A DNA stretch of 64,000 nucleotides from Styela clava (GCF_964204865.1 NC_135259.1:7574974-7638973); one strand, 5' to 3'. Counted from the first letter of the stretch, positions 10,302 through 23,272 are shown. Program-made: numbers and translations. The notes: generated by a model not told the origin, from the sequence alone.

Positions 10302-13300
10302 ATGAAAGCTGAAGATAGATTGCCTATCAATTTCCGTCGGGTCAGTTCGAGAACGAATAACAGAAGATGTAGCGAGTTGCGAGCAATGGCTGCTAACAAG
10401 AATCGGGATTTTCGTAGCCAAAGCCCAACTGATGATACACCGACAACAAGGTTAGTAAAATCATTATGAAGTTTTAAAATGGAACATTCACAAGTTTGCA
10501 TGAACATGTTGATTATCTTTATTATCTTATTCTTTGCCTGTACCTATATCTTACATCCCCAATATGCTATGTGTAGGGTAACTGTAGGGTAAGAGAACAA
10601 GACACAAGTACGAATGAAATCTTTGTGGTAGAGCAGAGGAGATCAATTTCAATTTATTCCAAAAGGTCAAGGGGATGTTCTACACAGCAACTAGTACTAC
10701 AAAAGCTTCATTCCGCACATATTACTAAATGCGTGCAAATTTATCATTGATCTCCTTGAGCTATAAACACTTGCTAAAAATACATGCTGCTTTTCATTTT
10801 TTCACGAATTCACGAAATATGTTTGATCACTTTTATTCCACATGCGTTCCCCTGGATGACCAAAAACTGCAGATTTTAAAGTCACGAGTTATGACTGAAT
10901 GAATAGATTTGGGTATGAAATGCAAATCTCTTACTTTTCTCAATTCCTTACCTTTACGCAGCACACGACATCTATCATTACAAAAATTGGAAAACAGATG
11001 TAGTGCTTCGCATACTGAAAGAAGACGCTACAAGTATTCACCGCTCTGTTGTGTTGAGAAATGGAAATATCATCAGAAATCTATCAGAAAATGCGTTAAA
11101 GTATTTTTAATCATAATTGCGATATTTCAAATGGTGAGTGTGACCATAACTTTCTCATTTCAAAACGGTAATCAGTTGTGAGTTGTTATATTGACTTGGT
11201 TAACAAAAGCTCAAGTCTATACAGTTTTAATGTAATTTTTCCGTCACAATTTCCCTTCATCAATTTGAACTGAAAATTACGAAGTTTATCGGGATGCGGG
11301 CCTTCCAAACTCGGTCTCGGTCCTAGATAAAAAAAAAAAACCTTACGTAACTCAGGTGTATATTAAGGATAAGGACTCACGAACAGAGTCAACAAACGAG
11401 TACTTTGGATTTGTCGTGACAAGACTACAACTAAATGTTCATATGTTCTTTGCCTGCATGATCTCCGTTTCTTTGCTGTAACAGACAATGCTAAATAAAG
11501 CGTTAGCGTATGCCTAACCTATAGGCTATGTTTCAATAATTCATATTGGATATATATACCATCTATTATACTTTACCATGTGATCAAAAATTCCATTTTG
11601 CAAACTACAAACATTGTTTTGTGAATAAGTCAGTGACGTTCCCAACTCTTCAACATACTAGCCACATTAAGTAAACAGTAAAATTTTTATGACTTCAGGT
11701 ATGCGGAATGATTTTTGCAGCAATTCATGTAGTTCTCTCATTCTCATCTGATCAAGTAACCAATGAATTACAAAATCCTTTGCCTATTTACTTATCAGCG
11801 GCGATGGTGGCATTATCAGGATTATGTGACATGGTACTCTCGAGAATAAAAACACCCTACATGGTGAGTAATATACTTTGCACTTTTGTTGATGTGGGAG
11901 CATGTACACGATAACAAATGTAGTAATCACTGAATTTTATCGGGTATTTTATAAAATTCAGACAATGTATCTGGAGGTGTATGACGCGTCGGAATTCCTG
12001 AAATTTGTGCAAAGTATTTCAAGCAGTGTTAACTCTAAGCAAATTATGAGTGCGAAAGTGCTTCGCAGTCCAAAAAAAAAGTGCGAAAGTGCTTTTGCCG
12101 ATTTTAACAAGTTAGGTGCCCTAGCCTTTCATATAACCCATTTAAAACGGCATAGATAAAAGGGCTCCTCCGGTTAATATTATGAATTAACGAGAAGCCT
12201 TTTCGTTAACCGAGTTCCCTTTAAGGGAATTCATGTTTAATTAAAACAAGCAAATTCATCGGCAACGAAATGACATCTGCTAACACCTGCCGCGGACAAA
12301 ACTTTCATGCAATGTATCACGGTGTCAGTTGCTTACTCGCGTAAACAGCAAAGACTTTCACATTAGTTACTCCTTCCATCTAACAGACACGAGGCCGGCT
12401 GGAAACCATATTAGTTACAGGGTGGATCGTTTGTACAAATCCGGTGCAAACCCCCCCCCCCCCCAAATATAAATAGCAATCAACTAATTAGGGTTAGGTG
12501 CCCTGGAAATTCAACTTTTCGATTCATCTCTAAACCTAATCTGATAATTATTAATTTGTGATTTTGAACCACTTTGAAAGTCGCCACCCGCTGTTTTGAA
12601 AGATAGGTTAACTTACGTTCCCTCCGAAATATTATGCAGGATACTCCCCTGTTTTAGGAGATAGGTTGACCTACTTTCCTTTCAAACTTTTTTCTCCGAA
12701 ATATTACACAAGATCACTTTGAAAATCCTCCTTGAACATCCTTGTTTCGTGAGCTAGCGTGACCTAATTTCTCATTTACATTTATATTATACTATTTCAG
12801 AGCTTACCCAAAGACAAGTAATTTTTAAATGTCCACTTGCCTTGGTTTGCGTGCGAGTTAGTTTAAATCGGGCAGAAAACATCATATATTGGCAAAAGGT
12901 TTAGTAATGTCATGTACTTTCAGCATTCATAAATAGCACTCTTTGTAATGCTGCTGACCTAGTATCAAATATTCGCATCACAACGCCACTTGCGAGGTTT
13001 CCATATATTTCAATTACACTAATAGGAACAATGACATCAAAGAGTTTTCTTTTGCGAAGGTACACTAAATATAACAAGGGTGATTCTTGAGAAAAACATG
13101 AATATAAAAAATAAATGAATGATATGATAATGGATCCCAAATAATTTTGAGAGTGTCTCGAAATACCAATCCATTTGATAAATAATTTTTATTCGACCAC
13201 ATGAACGCTGATATCCTGAAAATTAATGTTGAAAGAGAATTACGCATTCTCAGATATCGGACATCCAGTCGCGATATTCAATCGTTCATATGCACAAATC

Positions 13301-16300
13301 TCACATTAATAGTAATTGCTACCCAAGTTTGTAAAGTTTAGAAACCAACAAACAGAAAATAACTAACCTAAAACACAATGAAAATTCAGTCGGCAATAAA
13401 TTCGTCGCCAAGACGATGCCATACAAAACAAAAAAGATTTGGTCGCGAGAGTTACGTGAGATGACTGCCGTTGTTTTTTAAGCAGAATGTAAAAAAAAAT
13501 TATAATTAATAAACGGGAGTTACGACGCCCTTTACACATCGTGTGTACTAAACTTCCCTGGTAGGTACTTTGGTAAGTACTATTATAATTGTACCTATAC
13601 ACCTGTTGGAGTATTTCGGACAATTTCGAATTTAAAATAAATGAAAACCAGACATATAATAGAGACGCAAAAGTAAAATGAACATTTATTGAAAAAGTTA
13701 TTATTTAAGGAAGACAACATGATCGTACAATTCCGCCAAAACCTCGATGTTCGCAAGTGAGATGATAAATAAATACTTCCCTGTATTCGATCAATTAACT
13801 TAAGCGTATCGTTGTTCTGCCAACAAACAGCCGGGTGCAAAATATTTCCGTCCTGTGATATGCTCACAAATATCCTCGATATTAATAGCATACCCTCGCG
13901 TATGTACTTTCTATTAGCTCTTTAGTGATCCCTTCCCTCCTTGGCCAAGTCATGTTTCGAATATGTGAACATTTTATTCGACCATACATGGCCGGCGGGA
14001 TGTTAAAATTGTAAACAAGAGAGAGGTAAAATCAATCACGAATTTCGTTATAACGGCTCGTTTACGAATTGTTGCGCCTGTTATCGTCGAAAATGATTAC
14101 ATTTGTTGTATTTTGAGGCATTTAAGCAGTAATAATTAGGGCATGACATCATCAAAATCGTCAAGTGAGATCTTGAAATTGCAAATTCCGTAAATAAAAT
14201 TGCGAATTATTCGGTAACGAATTCAGCTTTAATGACCGTCGGGGTATTGTTTTGTTGAAAATTATTATTAATGAAAGGTAAAATTTGATCTAAATTAATT
14301 GCAAAAATGTTTTATTTTAAATGTAACAAAACACATTTTGCGATATAACCTTGTATTATCAAAAACGGGTGTCCTGAAAAGTAAAATAGGATCTAAATTA
14401 ATCGCAAAAATGTTTTATTTTAAATGTAACAAAACACATTTTCGCGATATAACCTTGTATTTTCGGAAACGGGTGTCGTGAAAAGCAAAATATGATCTAA
14501 ATTAATCGCAAAAATGTTTTATTTTAAATGTAACAAAACACATTTTTCGAGATACAACTGTATTTTCGGATACCGGGTGTCATGGAGAGTAAAATGTGAT
14601 CTGAATTCACCGTAAATAATGTTTCATTCCAAATGTATCTTAGGCATTTTTTGCGATATAACTTTGTATTTTCGAAAACGGTGCGTCACGAAAATTATTA
14701 ATTTAATGTTTTATCTATCGTCTAACTAACGTCTGGAACACATCATTTTCGGGGAGAACTCTAGCCCGCGAAACGTCATTTAATTTAAAATAGAGAATGT
14801 TTCACGCATTTTAAAACGGAAAATCACCAGTAAGTGGACAGGGATTCAACCCTCCGGATTCAGTATTCTATATCCCCCGTGTCAGAACTTTCTGAAGAAT
14901 GGAACAAAGAACCCGTCAAACCGCCGCGGAAGAAGGGGAGTATTTTTTGCACGAATAATTAGGGCGTGACAATATCAAAATCGTCAAGAAACTGGTGAAT
15001 TTGCAAATTCCATAAATAAAATTGTGAATTGCTCGGTAACATTTTAGCTATAATTATCGCCGGGGTATTGTTTTGTTGAAAACACGTTGAAACTTGAGGG
15101 AATTAGTTACAATTAGCGCCTGACCTCTATTAGGCACTCGAGCCCAATCTTTTTAGCTTTAAGTCGCATACCTAAAATATCCTGCAAAAGAAGTGCTGTT
15201 CATTAACGTCATCTCGTCTTATGACCACGCAGAAATGCCTTTATAGCCGAATTATTCAATCACTATTTCAAATCAACATTCAGGATTGGCACAATTTCAG
15301 ATTTGCGAAGTTTATCACCATATAAATACATGAGAAAGTTACTTATCGTCTTAATAAATATCTGCATCACGGTATGGACAATAATATTACCATTCACATA
15401 AAATTGGGACGGTAAATTTACAATCTTGATAGGTAATATTAAAGCCAGCGCAAATGTTAATTTGAGTCCTCAATGTCTTCAACAGCTGTTGCCGATGTGA
15501 ACGAACGGGTAAACCCGAAATATAAAACTTCGATGTCCGCCGACCCACAAGAATTCATATTTGTAAAAAAGAGAGGGCAGGAATATAGATTACCCAAAAC
15601 CTGGATATCGCCGCCAAAACGATCGGTGACAAGAACAATTAGCTATTACAACGGAATTAACCAGTAAAAAGGCTTTGTTGCCGATTTTTTAATGTTTCCA
15701 CCACGTTTATGCCCACCCCTCCTCGCATATCAATGGGAAATAGTTGTGTAAATATCGCAAAATTCCGGAAAATGCCACGTCCTTTCAACATTGTGATTAC
15801 AATAAAATGGCACTTAATGGTATTTTGTGAATTTGTTGATTTTGCAAATCTGTGACATGCTGCTAAAAGTTAAGTCTGATTTGAAAATCGTGCAGTTTGG
15901 TCACAATTCATCCAAAGTTACTATAACACCTTACTAACACTTTTTATAGTCATTTTGAATTCATCGATATCATTGATAGTCACATGACCACTCTCGTTCA
16001 AAGAAACGCCCCGAGAGCGTTTTTTGCGGGAGAAGCGGAATCGTGTGCTTGTATAATAATCATATTATAAACAAGAATTTTGCCGTTAATGCAAAAGCTT
16101 TATCTCCTATGTCTGCATCTCATAGGTTAGAATTCCGGTAAATATCGTTATGATATGCAGAATTGAGTTACAAAAGTACCAGTATGTTACTTATTTGTCA
16201 ACTTAATACTCGAAAATATTTGTTAACTTTGAATTTTTATTCCATTCAAAATCGGAAAAAAGTGCTATTTCTCTTCAAAATCGAAAAAAGTGCTATTTCG

Positions 16301-18860
16301 CAGTCCCTAAAAAAGTTGCGAAAGTGCTTCGCAATTTTCGCAAAAAAGTGCGCTAATAGTGAACACTGATTTCAAGTATAATCAAATTTGTATTAGTTAC
16401 CTCTAAGTTCAGTTGGGGAACCAATTTTTCATTGAAATTTCTTTTAAGATAAAAAAAAAAGTGAACGTAGTATACAAGTAAAATTTTCTGTCTGACTTGT
16501 GGTAAAATATATTGCAATTTTACTTGTAACAACGTAAATATTCTACCATATCTCTTCGTTCTAGATTCTAACTGGAATATTCTTTAGCATCAGTTCTTGC
16601 GTCATCACGTTGGCTGGGTTACTTTCATCCGCAACAGTCTCTCTGCCCAAGTTTTCATCGTTTGTGAAGTTTCAATTTGACTCAAAATTGCAAACGTGTA
16701 CAGCTTACACACGGTGGGATAAACAACTCAACGGGACTTTCACAGGCATGTTGAAACTAAACTATGGGTTAGCAAAATAATTTTTTTCCAGTAATGGGGA
16801 TGAGACTGGGAGTGTATTAGGCTAAATTGATATTTCTTTACAGCAGGTACAATGCTGAAATTCTATTTCTTGCCGTATGAACACACTATCATAATGATTT
16901 GAATTGTTTACATACTTTTAACTGTCCTAGATGCTCTATTCAAATATTCCATTACATATTGTATTATTATTTCATACTAAATTTATATATATTGAGGAAA
17001 ATTCTTCGTAAACTTTCTTTTATTATGCTTTAGCTTATGATAGTAGAAATCGTTAAATTGAGAAAGAAAATTAACAACCACCGATTTCGATCAACACAAA
17101 GGAAAATGGAAGATGTAGTAAATGATGAATTATTTTACATTCAGGGGGAATAACATATAACAAGATTTCTGGATGCTCTCTCATTGAATCCACACTTCCT
17201 CCCATCACAGTAACGTTAGTTATATTTTACGCCATTGCATGTTTCACATCATTTGTGGCTTGCTTCTTGCTGACAATATTGCTGTGTGTTCCAGACAGCA
17301 ACAAAAAATTGAATCGAATGGAAAGCAAGGTAAGTCATAGGAAGTTTATGTGAAAAATACAAATTTTCCGTTCTATATACATTTGTATCATGTTGAATTA
17401 TATTGTAACTAGGAATCAAGTTATGTCAACTACGATCTTGAGCTAGATAATATTTGTGACGTTGAATCTTGGAGAGATGAGTCACGTGTGAAATCACGTG
17501 ATATTCGCCGTGATCAGAACGAAGGATACCTCCCCGGAGTGACGATACCTCATTATACTCTACCGTACAGGTATGCAGAGCATTCATTTACAAGATTCAC
17601 TTTAACATGTGCATTACTATGTTACTCGTTACTCATAATTCACCAAATGCAGAATTCCATTGTCCGAAAATGAGTTTTTAAGAAGAACAGCAAGTTGCAC
17701 CACACGCGATGATATGAGATTGGAATTGACCACACCCCAAACGTTCTCAACTAATACCGTATGTGGATGCAGTAGCGGAACAGTTGTGAGTTCAGTGGTC
17801 TCAACAAAGTAAGTACGGAATTTATGAAGAGTATTAAAGTAAAACTATTTAATCATCATGATTCCAATTGTTATTATATCAAAGAAATTATCTATATAAA
17901 TCACATACTGACAAGAAATAACCCATATTTTAAAATTCGTAGGTAGGTAGTACTAGTAGGTTTCCATAAGGATTTTATTTATATACAGAAAGTTGATATA
18001 GGCTTAGGCCCTAGCCGCTGCACTACTGCTTTTAGTCTACCTTGCTCAAAATATAAATTACAGTTATCCTAAAGCAACAAGTGCAACAGTTGGAAGACAC
18101 AAACAATATAGAAGACCTATGCTACCACTCGAGTTCGGAGGTATTTCACTTTCAAAGCCCAAAGAAGATGAAGGTTACTAAATATAAGACAGTTACTCGC
18201 CATTGCTTTCCACGTTTAGCCTTTCTGCAAATAATGCCGAATCTAAATTAGATGTAGTTTTCATTTCCTGGCAATATTAAATATATATATACGTGATCGA
18301 TATATCTTTGATCAGTTTTCCTAATTAAAGTCAGTTTATGTAAGCTTACCACACACTATATTGTTAATTAATCAGCTGATTCTGTCTTTAAAAGTAGGCC
18401 ATGTGCTTTTTTCAACTCCAACTAAACCCTGGCATAATGATTTATTTACCTACTACAACATGAAATATTTATCATACACTGTTGGATCATTTAAAAATTG
18501 AACCACCAAATATTTTTCACAGAGCGACTGGCAGGTTATGATAGAGATGACAGACTTCCGCAGCATAATATGCGAAGTTCAGAAACACAGCATTTTCAGA
18601 CAAAGCCATTAACATACGAATCAGAGAGACAGAAGATTACTATTGGAAAAGTGGAGGACATCAGAAGATTTCAAGACAAAAGAGGCAAAACAGTTTCTTT
18701 CAATCGTGACGAAGAGAGTTACTCCCCTCCGCCATATTCTGAATTGCCTGACTACGGAAGCCGAGCACAAGCCAATGCTAGGGTATTAACTGGATCAATT
18801 TTACCAGAAACTCCTGGCATGGCTTGCGGCTCTCATTTTGCAGGAGAAACTATTCTTTGA
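10302..18860 (+). CDS. ENTREP/FAM189-like four-transmembrane protein with PPxY motif
   Basis: Nine exons join without a phase break: 10302-10450, 10962-11133, 11699-11863, 16565-16745, 17145-17329, 17413-17570, 17653-17808, 18064-18173 and 18523-18860, giving 537 residues. Four hydrophobic segments lie at about residues 97-120, 136-155, 163-189 and 243-271. A cysteine-containing extracellular loop lies between the last two, then a long hydrophilic tail with SPPPYSELPDY (PPPY at about 494-497). CD20-like packing of three close helices, a loop, a fourth helix and a tail PY motif is the layout of the ENTREP (FAM189) family, endosomal adaptors that bind WW domains of Nedd4-type ubiquitin ligases such as ITCH. 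The match is by layout and short similarities, so other MS4A-like proteins remain possible. Intron 4 has a GC donor (ACAG|GCATGT), forced by phase. The start ATG gives 49 hydrophilic residues before exon 2. A later in-frame ATG at 10915 is intronic in this model. Confidence 0.7.
14128..15085 (+). repeat. Direct-repeat-flanked unit
   Basis: About 135 bp at 14128-14262 is repeated in the same orientation at about 14950-15085. Shared blocks are AATAATTAGGGC, ATCAAAATCGTCAAG, TTGCAAATTCC and GGGGTATTGTTTTGTTGAAA. The interval between contains a tandem array. The arrangement could be a mobile element with long direct repeats or a large satellite unit. No open frame supports an LTR retroelement. 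Confidence 0.65.
14288..14690 (+). repeat. Four-copy ~103-bp tandem array
   Basis: The segment GATCTAAATTAAT followed by GCAAAAATGTTTTATTTT starts at about 14289, 14390 and 14493, with a diverged fourth copy near 14598. Each unit includes AAATGTAACAAAACACATTTT, GATATAACCTTGTATTTTC (variants) and ACGGGTGTC. Period is 101-105 bp; copies 1-3 are close to identical and copy 4 is decayed, as expected for an array edge. Confidence 0.9.
15473..15667 (+). CDS. Possible nested 64-residue protein of unknown function
   Basis: A single open frame of 64 codons inside intron 3 of the ENTREP-like gene, same strand. It begins MSSTAVADVNERVNPKYKT and is basic and hydrophilic, with no signal peptide or membrane segment; the C-terminal half has RLPKTWISPPKRSV then SYYNGIN. 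A TATAAATA box lies at 15321-15328, about 145 bp before the ATG, and an AATAAA lies at 15801-15806, about 130 bp after the stop. Its composition looks coding, unlike the surrounding AT-rich intron. I do not recognise the family. It could also be an alternative first exon or a chance ORF. Confidence 0.35.
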   Translation: MSSTAVADVNERVNPKYKTSMSADPQEFIFVKKRGQEYRLPKTWISPPKRSVTRTISYYNGINQ

Positions 18861-19065
18861 GTTCAATATTTATATACTCCTGCCAATGCCGTCTTTCCAT
18901 ATTCGAACCGCTATGCCAGGGCCATGATATTATCTGAAAATTGGAAGAAACCCACATAGACTAGACTTCTTCATTATTCATTAGTGTTTGTAGTTCGCAA
19001 GCAACACATTATTGTTTTTTCTCTGTTTCAAAATTGTGCTAAAGAGATAATTTTTGGATTTGTGG

Positions 19066-19071
19066 AATAAA
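19066..19071 (+). terminator. Poly(A) signal of the ENTREP-like gene
   Basis: AATAAA about 205 bases after the stop codon at 18860, in AT-rich sequence; the only clear canonical signal close to the 3' end. Confidence 0.6.
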
Positions 19072-20638
19072 AGAAAATTCACTTGCAATACTGTTGCATT
19101 ATCGTGTTACGCCCGCAGTGGTTCTCAAACTTTTTTTTGCTTACTTTTTTAGGGTATATGTAATGACGTTTTCTGTCATGTGATATTCAATTCATGACAA
19201 CTACGAGAATTTAACATGCGTTTTTATTTTAATTTATTGTGTTAAAGGTATCTTGCGGTTGCGTCGACTTACTAAAACAAAATAAAAGCATTATTAATTT
19301 AAAATACCACGCCAATCGCGGGCATGATAATAGCCTATTTGATAAACTGCCCGATTATATTGCGATCTTGCAAAATATTTATTACCGTATCCCAGAAAGT
19401 ACAATTTAATTTAGAACAATAAAATGTATATGAAGGACATCATTAAAAAATCTTCATCGCCTCAAAATCTCTGCGAAACGGCTTCTAAAACAGTCTTCGC
19501 GATCACGAGGATATGTAAAGATTTTTCCGATGCGTAAAATATTTAATCCGTGACCGAAATGCGTTGCTTTTTATATCTCAATTGTGATGAATTTAAGCTG
19601 CGCTTGCACCAACAAAATAAAAGCATTCTACTCAGAAAAAAACACGCCAATCCGCAGACACAAAAATGGGCGATAAAGTGTCCGATTATATCTTGTTTTG
19701 ATTCGTATTTTTGCGAATTCGACATATCTGAACTGTTTTTCAACACTCACTTCGCTCAATCGCAATGTAGCCACTAAGATTATCACCGTAAAAAGAATTT
19801 CAACGTTTGCGATAAAATGTCAAAATTTATTTCAAAAAATTTAATGGAATATGCTTCGCATTTATCATGTTATATATATATCATCATAATTCCGAAAAAG
19901 GTCGCGTCAGCTCCAGTTAGATTAACTAAGCGCGCAAGTCAACGTGGTTGAGAGTGTAACGCCTTGTTCACAAATACATTATATCATAACAATTCAATCC
20001 GATTACAAAGTAACAATCACCCTTAGACAAGGCAAATGCAGTAATATCATCCCATAACTAATAGTCAATATCACAGCTTTTTCATGATATAATTTTTAAT
20101 ATTGCAACTAAACTAAAGCTCCCTTGAAGACATAATGACACTTAATTTATCTGATTCACAACTAATTTTTGGAAACATAACTGAAAACTGGCTAATAAAA
20201 CGTAAAGTAACGAAAACAGGGCATTGTTTACATTCAATATCTGTCTGAGCAAAAGAAGTGTCTGAGCGACCCCCACTTTTCAATTGTTACTTCATTATTA
20301 ATTCTTTCTGATTGGCCATTGTTACCAAATTAAACAATGAGTCGATGCTTGCGGGAACATCGGTCGCGTGGGAGTGATCGCCTGTCCCTCGACCAAGAGT
20401 GGCTAGAACTTCATCGGCCTAGGTGTCGTCTTTTCGTTACCTGGTTTGCGTCCTTTCTGTATTTTAGTGTAAATCATTAAAAATACGAGCAAGTTGCACT
20501 AGAAAAAGAAATAGACCATTCCAAAATTTTTGACGATTGTTTTAAAAGTGTTTCGGAGAGTTGGTGCTTTTAAACCGGTTTACCTGTTCAAACCCATCAT
20601 TTTTATAAACACGTTCAACCACATGCCGCTTACAGGTA
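19072..20638. other. Intergenic, repeats only
   Basis: A hAT-like end (GCAGTGGTTCTCAAACTTTT) appears near 19117 without an identified partner. About 140 bp at 19235-19380 recurs, diverged, at 19545-19700 (shared blocks AACAAAATAAAAGCATT, CACGCCAATC, CCGATTATAT). From 20100 to 20370 is the left member of a direct repeat that reappears right of the pogo element. No exon seen. Confidence 0.6.
20100..20370 (+). repeat. Left flanking direct repeat of the pogo element
   Basis: This matches 23330-23595 in the same orientation. Shared blocks include AACTAAACTAAAGCT, AAGACATAATGACA, GTGTCTGAGCG versus GTGCCTGAGCG, CATTGTTAC, AAACAATGA and CGATGCT. The two copies bracket the pogo element asymmetrically, about 270 bp before it and 60 bp after it. 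They are therefore not its target duplication; a pre-existing tandem repeat or a larger composite element is more likely. Confidence 0.75.
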
Positions 20639-23272
20639 GGGGTGGCTTACCCACTTTGCGGACACGACCTATTTGCGGTCATCAACTTCATCGATTTAAT
20701 TAATGCCGAAAAAATTAGTTACGACCGAATAACCGACCGAAGAAAAAAAACGGACTATTTTTCCATGTTGCCAACTACCCATCGTCCCTTTGGGATAGCT
20801 TGAAAATCTATAGAAATATGATAGATAAAAACATGAAAATTGGCAGGTGAGTGGAGTTGTGTTTTTTTTAACCATCTCCAAAATTTCGCGCCAGCGGTAA
20901 CATCCTTCCACCCTACATACTTTTCCCCGGCAAGCGTATGAATCCGTCTCATGCACTGGATTTTCCCGATGGCAGCAGATGTCATGTAACTGATAAAGGC
21001 TGGATGACTAAAGATTCATTCTATGACTGGATGGAACAACTATTCATACCTAATTTACCTAACAAGTCAACAAGAGGGGCCGTCGTATTTCTTCTTGATG
21101 GTCACACGTCCCACAAAGATTTTCGCACAAGCACGTTAGCCCGAGAAAATAATATCATTCTCTACTGTTTGCCTGCCCACACTACACATATTCTGCAGCC
21201 ACTGGACAAAGAATTTTATGGAAATTGGAGTCGCTGTTGTGATTCTTTTTTTGGAAAAGAGCAGTGTGTGGTTGATAAGTACACGTTTGGTCGAGTTTTT
21301 ACCCAGGCGTACTTACGAACCTCACGCTTGGATGTGATAGTAAATTCATTCAAATCATGTGGCGTCTGGCCTCCAAATATTGGAGCTGTGGATTTGGAAA
21401 AAGCATTACCGTCCACCCTATTTGTTGACGATGAACCATCAATGTCAAAATCCCCAAAGCCCTCGGCCCACGCTAATTCTCAACAACAGATATGGGAAGC
21501 GAATGGCTCTGCGATTACTGACGTAGAACCTGTCTTCGATAATCTCGACGTGGCCCCAATGTCGCTTGCTGACCCAAAGTTTATTGAAGGTGGAAATATA
21601 GAATTCCCGACTAAAAGCATGTTGGCGTCGAATGAACTAGATCATGATGTGTCGTACTTGGATTTACTTTTATTTGACGACGAACAGCCTGAAGACGCAC
21701 TTATCACTTTGAATATGTCTGATATATTGGATGACCAGCCATCTACATCTCGATCACCCGATCCTGGTTGTAATACATCAGATGTTGTTGAGCTAAACCT
21801 AAATGATCAGAGTACAAGTGCTTTAGCATCCCCGGCTTCCAAAATGTACGAGAGTCTGTCACCAAGTGCAGGAGAGCTTTAGAGGCGTTGGAAAGGGATA
21901 TGAATAGAGATGAAAAGACACTGTTTGAAAAGAAGTTAGAGTGTGGAGACATAGAAGGCATTGGGGTATATATCGCATGGAGACACCTAAAGTTGGAGAC
22001 TTTGAAAGAACTAGAAAATAGAAAAAGAGAAATAAGAAGTTTTTGTGTTGATACGGATTCGACAAATTTGGCTAGAAAAGAGTTGTTTAAAATACCAGAA
22101 AAGAAAAGGCCCGTGAAAAATTACAAAAATATGCCACTATATAATTTGTCATCTGATCGAGCTGTAACGGAGTTGAAAGATTCAACCGGGAAAAAAGGCT
22201 AGCTGAGGAACAAAAAAGGAAAAGGGCAGACAGAAAAGAGATAGGCAAAATTCAAAGATCAGAAAAACATGAGATTAGAAAAAGTCAAACCTCTGAAAAG
22301 GAGACGAAATTTGTCTATAAAACAAAAAGAAAAACAAGGAACATTGCAATGTATGTAAGGTGCAGTTCAATGGTGGGCCTGATGAACCACGCTGGATTGC
22401 GTGCGATCAGTGCGATAAGTGGTTCCATCTGCACTGCACCGAGCTGAATCCGCATTTAAGCGCATCAGCAGTAGAGGGACTTCGTTGGTTTTGCTGCAAA
22501 TGTATTTCTGCCATATAGAATATTTTACTGCGACTATGCGAGTGATAAAAACTTCTTGTTGGAATTGATTGTGTGTCTTATATTCTAAGCATTTTATCTA
22601 CCAGTACACAAAAATATGGTCATAGTTTAAATCAAAACATAGTCTTTAAAAATTGCCAGTGATGTACGAAATACGCAAAAGGGTAATGTTTCTAACATAT
22701 AAGGCAGAAACTTGAAAATATCACATATAACTTTTGATGAGAAGTGAACACAATGGCAATTTTGTTGAAAATATCAGGTAAAAATCGCTGTTTGCGTCGA
22801 AAGCAACAAAGTCATTTAGTAAAATTTTATTGTTTCAAGGACGGTTGAGGTTATGCTATTTTATTGTTTTGATGCCACTATTGAAGGCTAAATCGCGGCA
22901 CGTATATTCAAAAACATATGGGTTGTCGAAATAACCGTGTTGTTAAAATATATGACGGTCAAAAATGCAATTAAAAGTTCAATTTTTCCACGCATGACTG
23001 CGTATGTTGTAGTCTCGACGCAGCCGAAACGATGTTTAAGGCTCGAAATCCGTGGTCGCACGCTGGTCGTTCGGTCGCAATTTCGTCTTCTGATTGTCGT
23101 ACTTTGGTGGTTTGTATAGCTTTAACCCCTGGTCGTAAAAAGTTAATTCGAGTTGTAGCGTGTACAATAAATGCCAATGAACATACAGTGGAAAAATTAC
23201 CGGGTTAGAAATATTGGTTTTTATTTTATAGCGGTTTGAATGAAATCGTACGCAAACTGGCTGCACCACCCC
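20639..23272 (+). mobile_element. Internally deleted pogo/Tigger-type transposon
   Basis: A 2.63-kb element. The left end GGGGTGGCTTACCCACTTTG and right end (inward) GGGGTGGTGCAGCCAGTTTG are inverted repeats; TA precedes the left end (20637-20638), and TA lies three bases beyond the right end. About 240 bp of 5' non-coding sequence matches the MITE at 2484. Then the sequence jumps directly into the middle of a DDE transposase, so the DNA-binding N-terminus and first catalytic Asp have been lost. The 3' 360 bp again matches the MITE. Confidence 0.85.
20938..22518 (+). pseudogene. Pogo-like DDE transposase remnant ending in a PHD finger
   Basis: The first frame (20938-21882) gives 314 residues of a DDE_1-type transposase. 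It contains VVFLLDGHTSHK (second catalytic Asp) and LPAHTTHILQPLDKEFYG (third acidic position), both typical of pogo/jerky transposases. The N-terminal CENP-B-like DNA-binding domain and the first Asp are missing. A frameshift near 21870 moves reading into a charged, helical segment (to about 22195). A second shift, then a third near 22330, lead to a C-terminal segment 22330-22518 with Cys at CNVC, CDQC, His-x2-Cys and CCKC spaced as in a PHD zinc finger (WIACDQCDKWFHLHC is diagnostic). The gene is inactive: truncated and frameshifted. A PHD finger fused to a pogo transposase could target chromatin; that is inference. Confidence 0.85.

Larger units (their letters stand above)
11864..16564. other. 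Large intron 3 of the ENTREP-like gene
   Basis: This 4.7-kb intron is far larger than the others. It holds a 14-base C run (12451-12464) and simple GTGCGAAAGTGCTT-like iterations near 12060 and again at 16260-16350. It also holds the repeat block 14128-15085 and a possible nested small gene at 15473-15667. Apart from these I see no exon. Confidence 0.6.

Noticed and set aside
12451..12464. Run of 14 C residues
   Set aside because: Simple homopolymer in an intron; its length may even be a sequencing artefact.
19543..19777. Pair of overlapping ORFs on opposite strands
   Set aside because: Located in a locally duplicated non-coding segment, low complexity, no splice or motif support.
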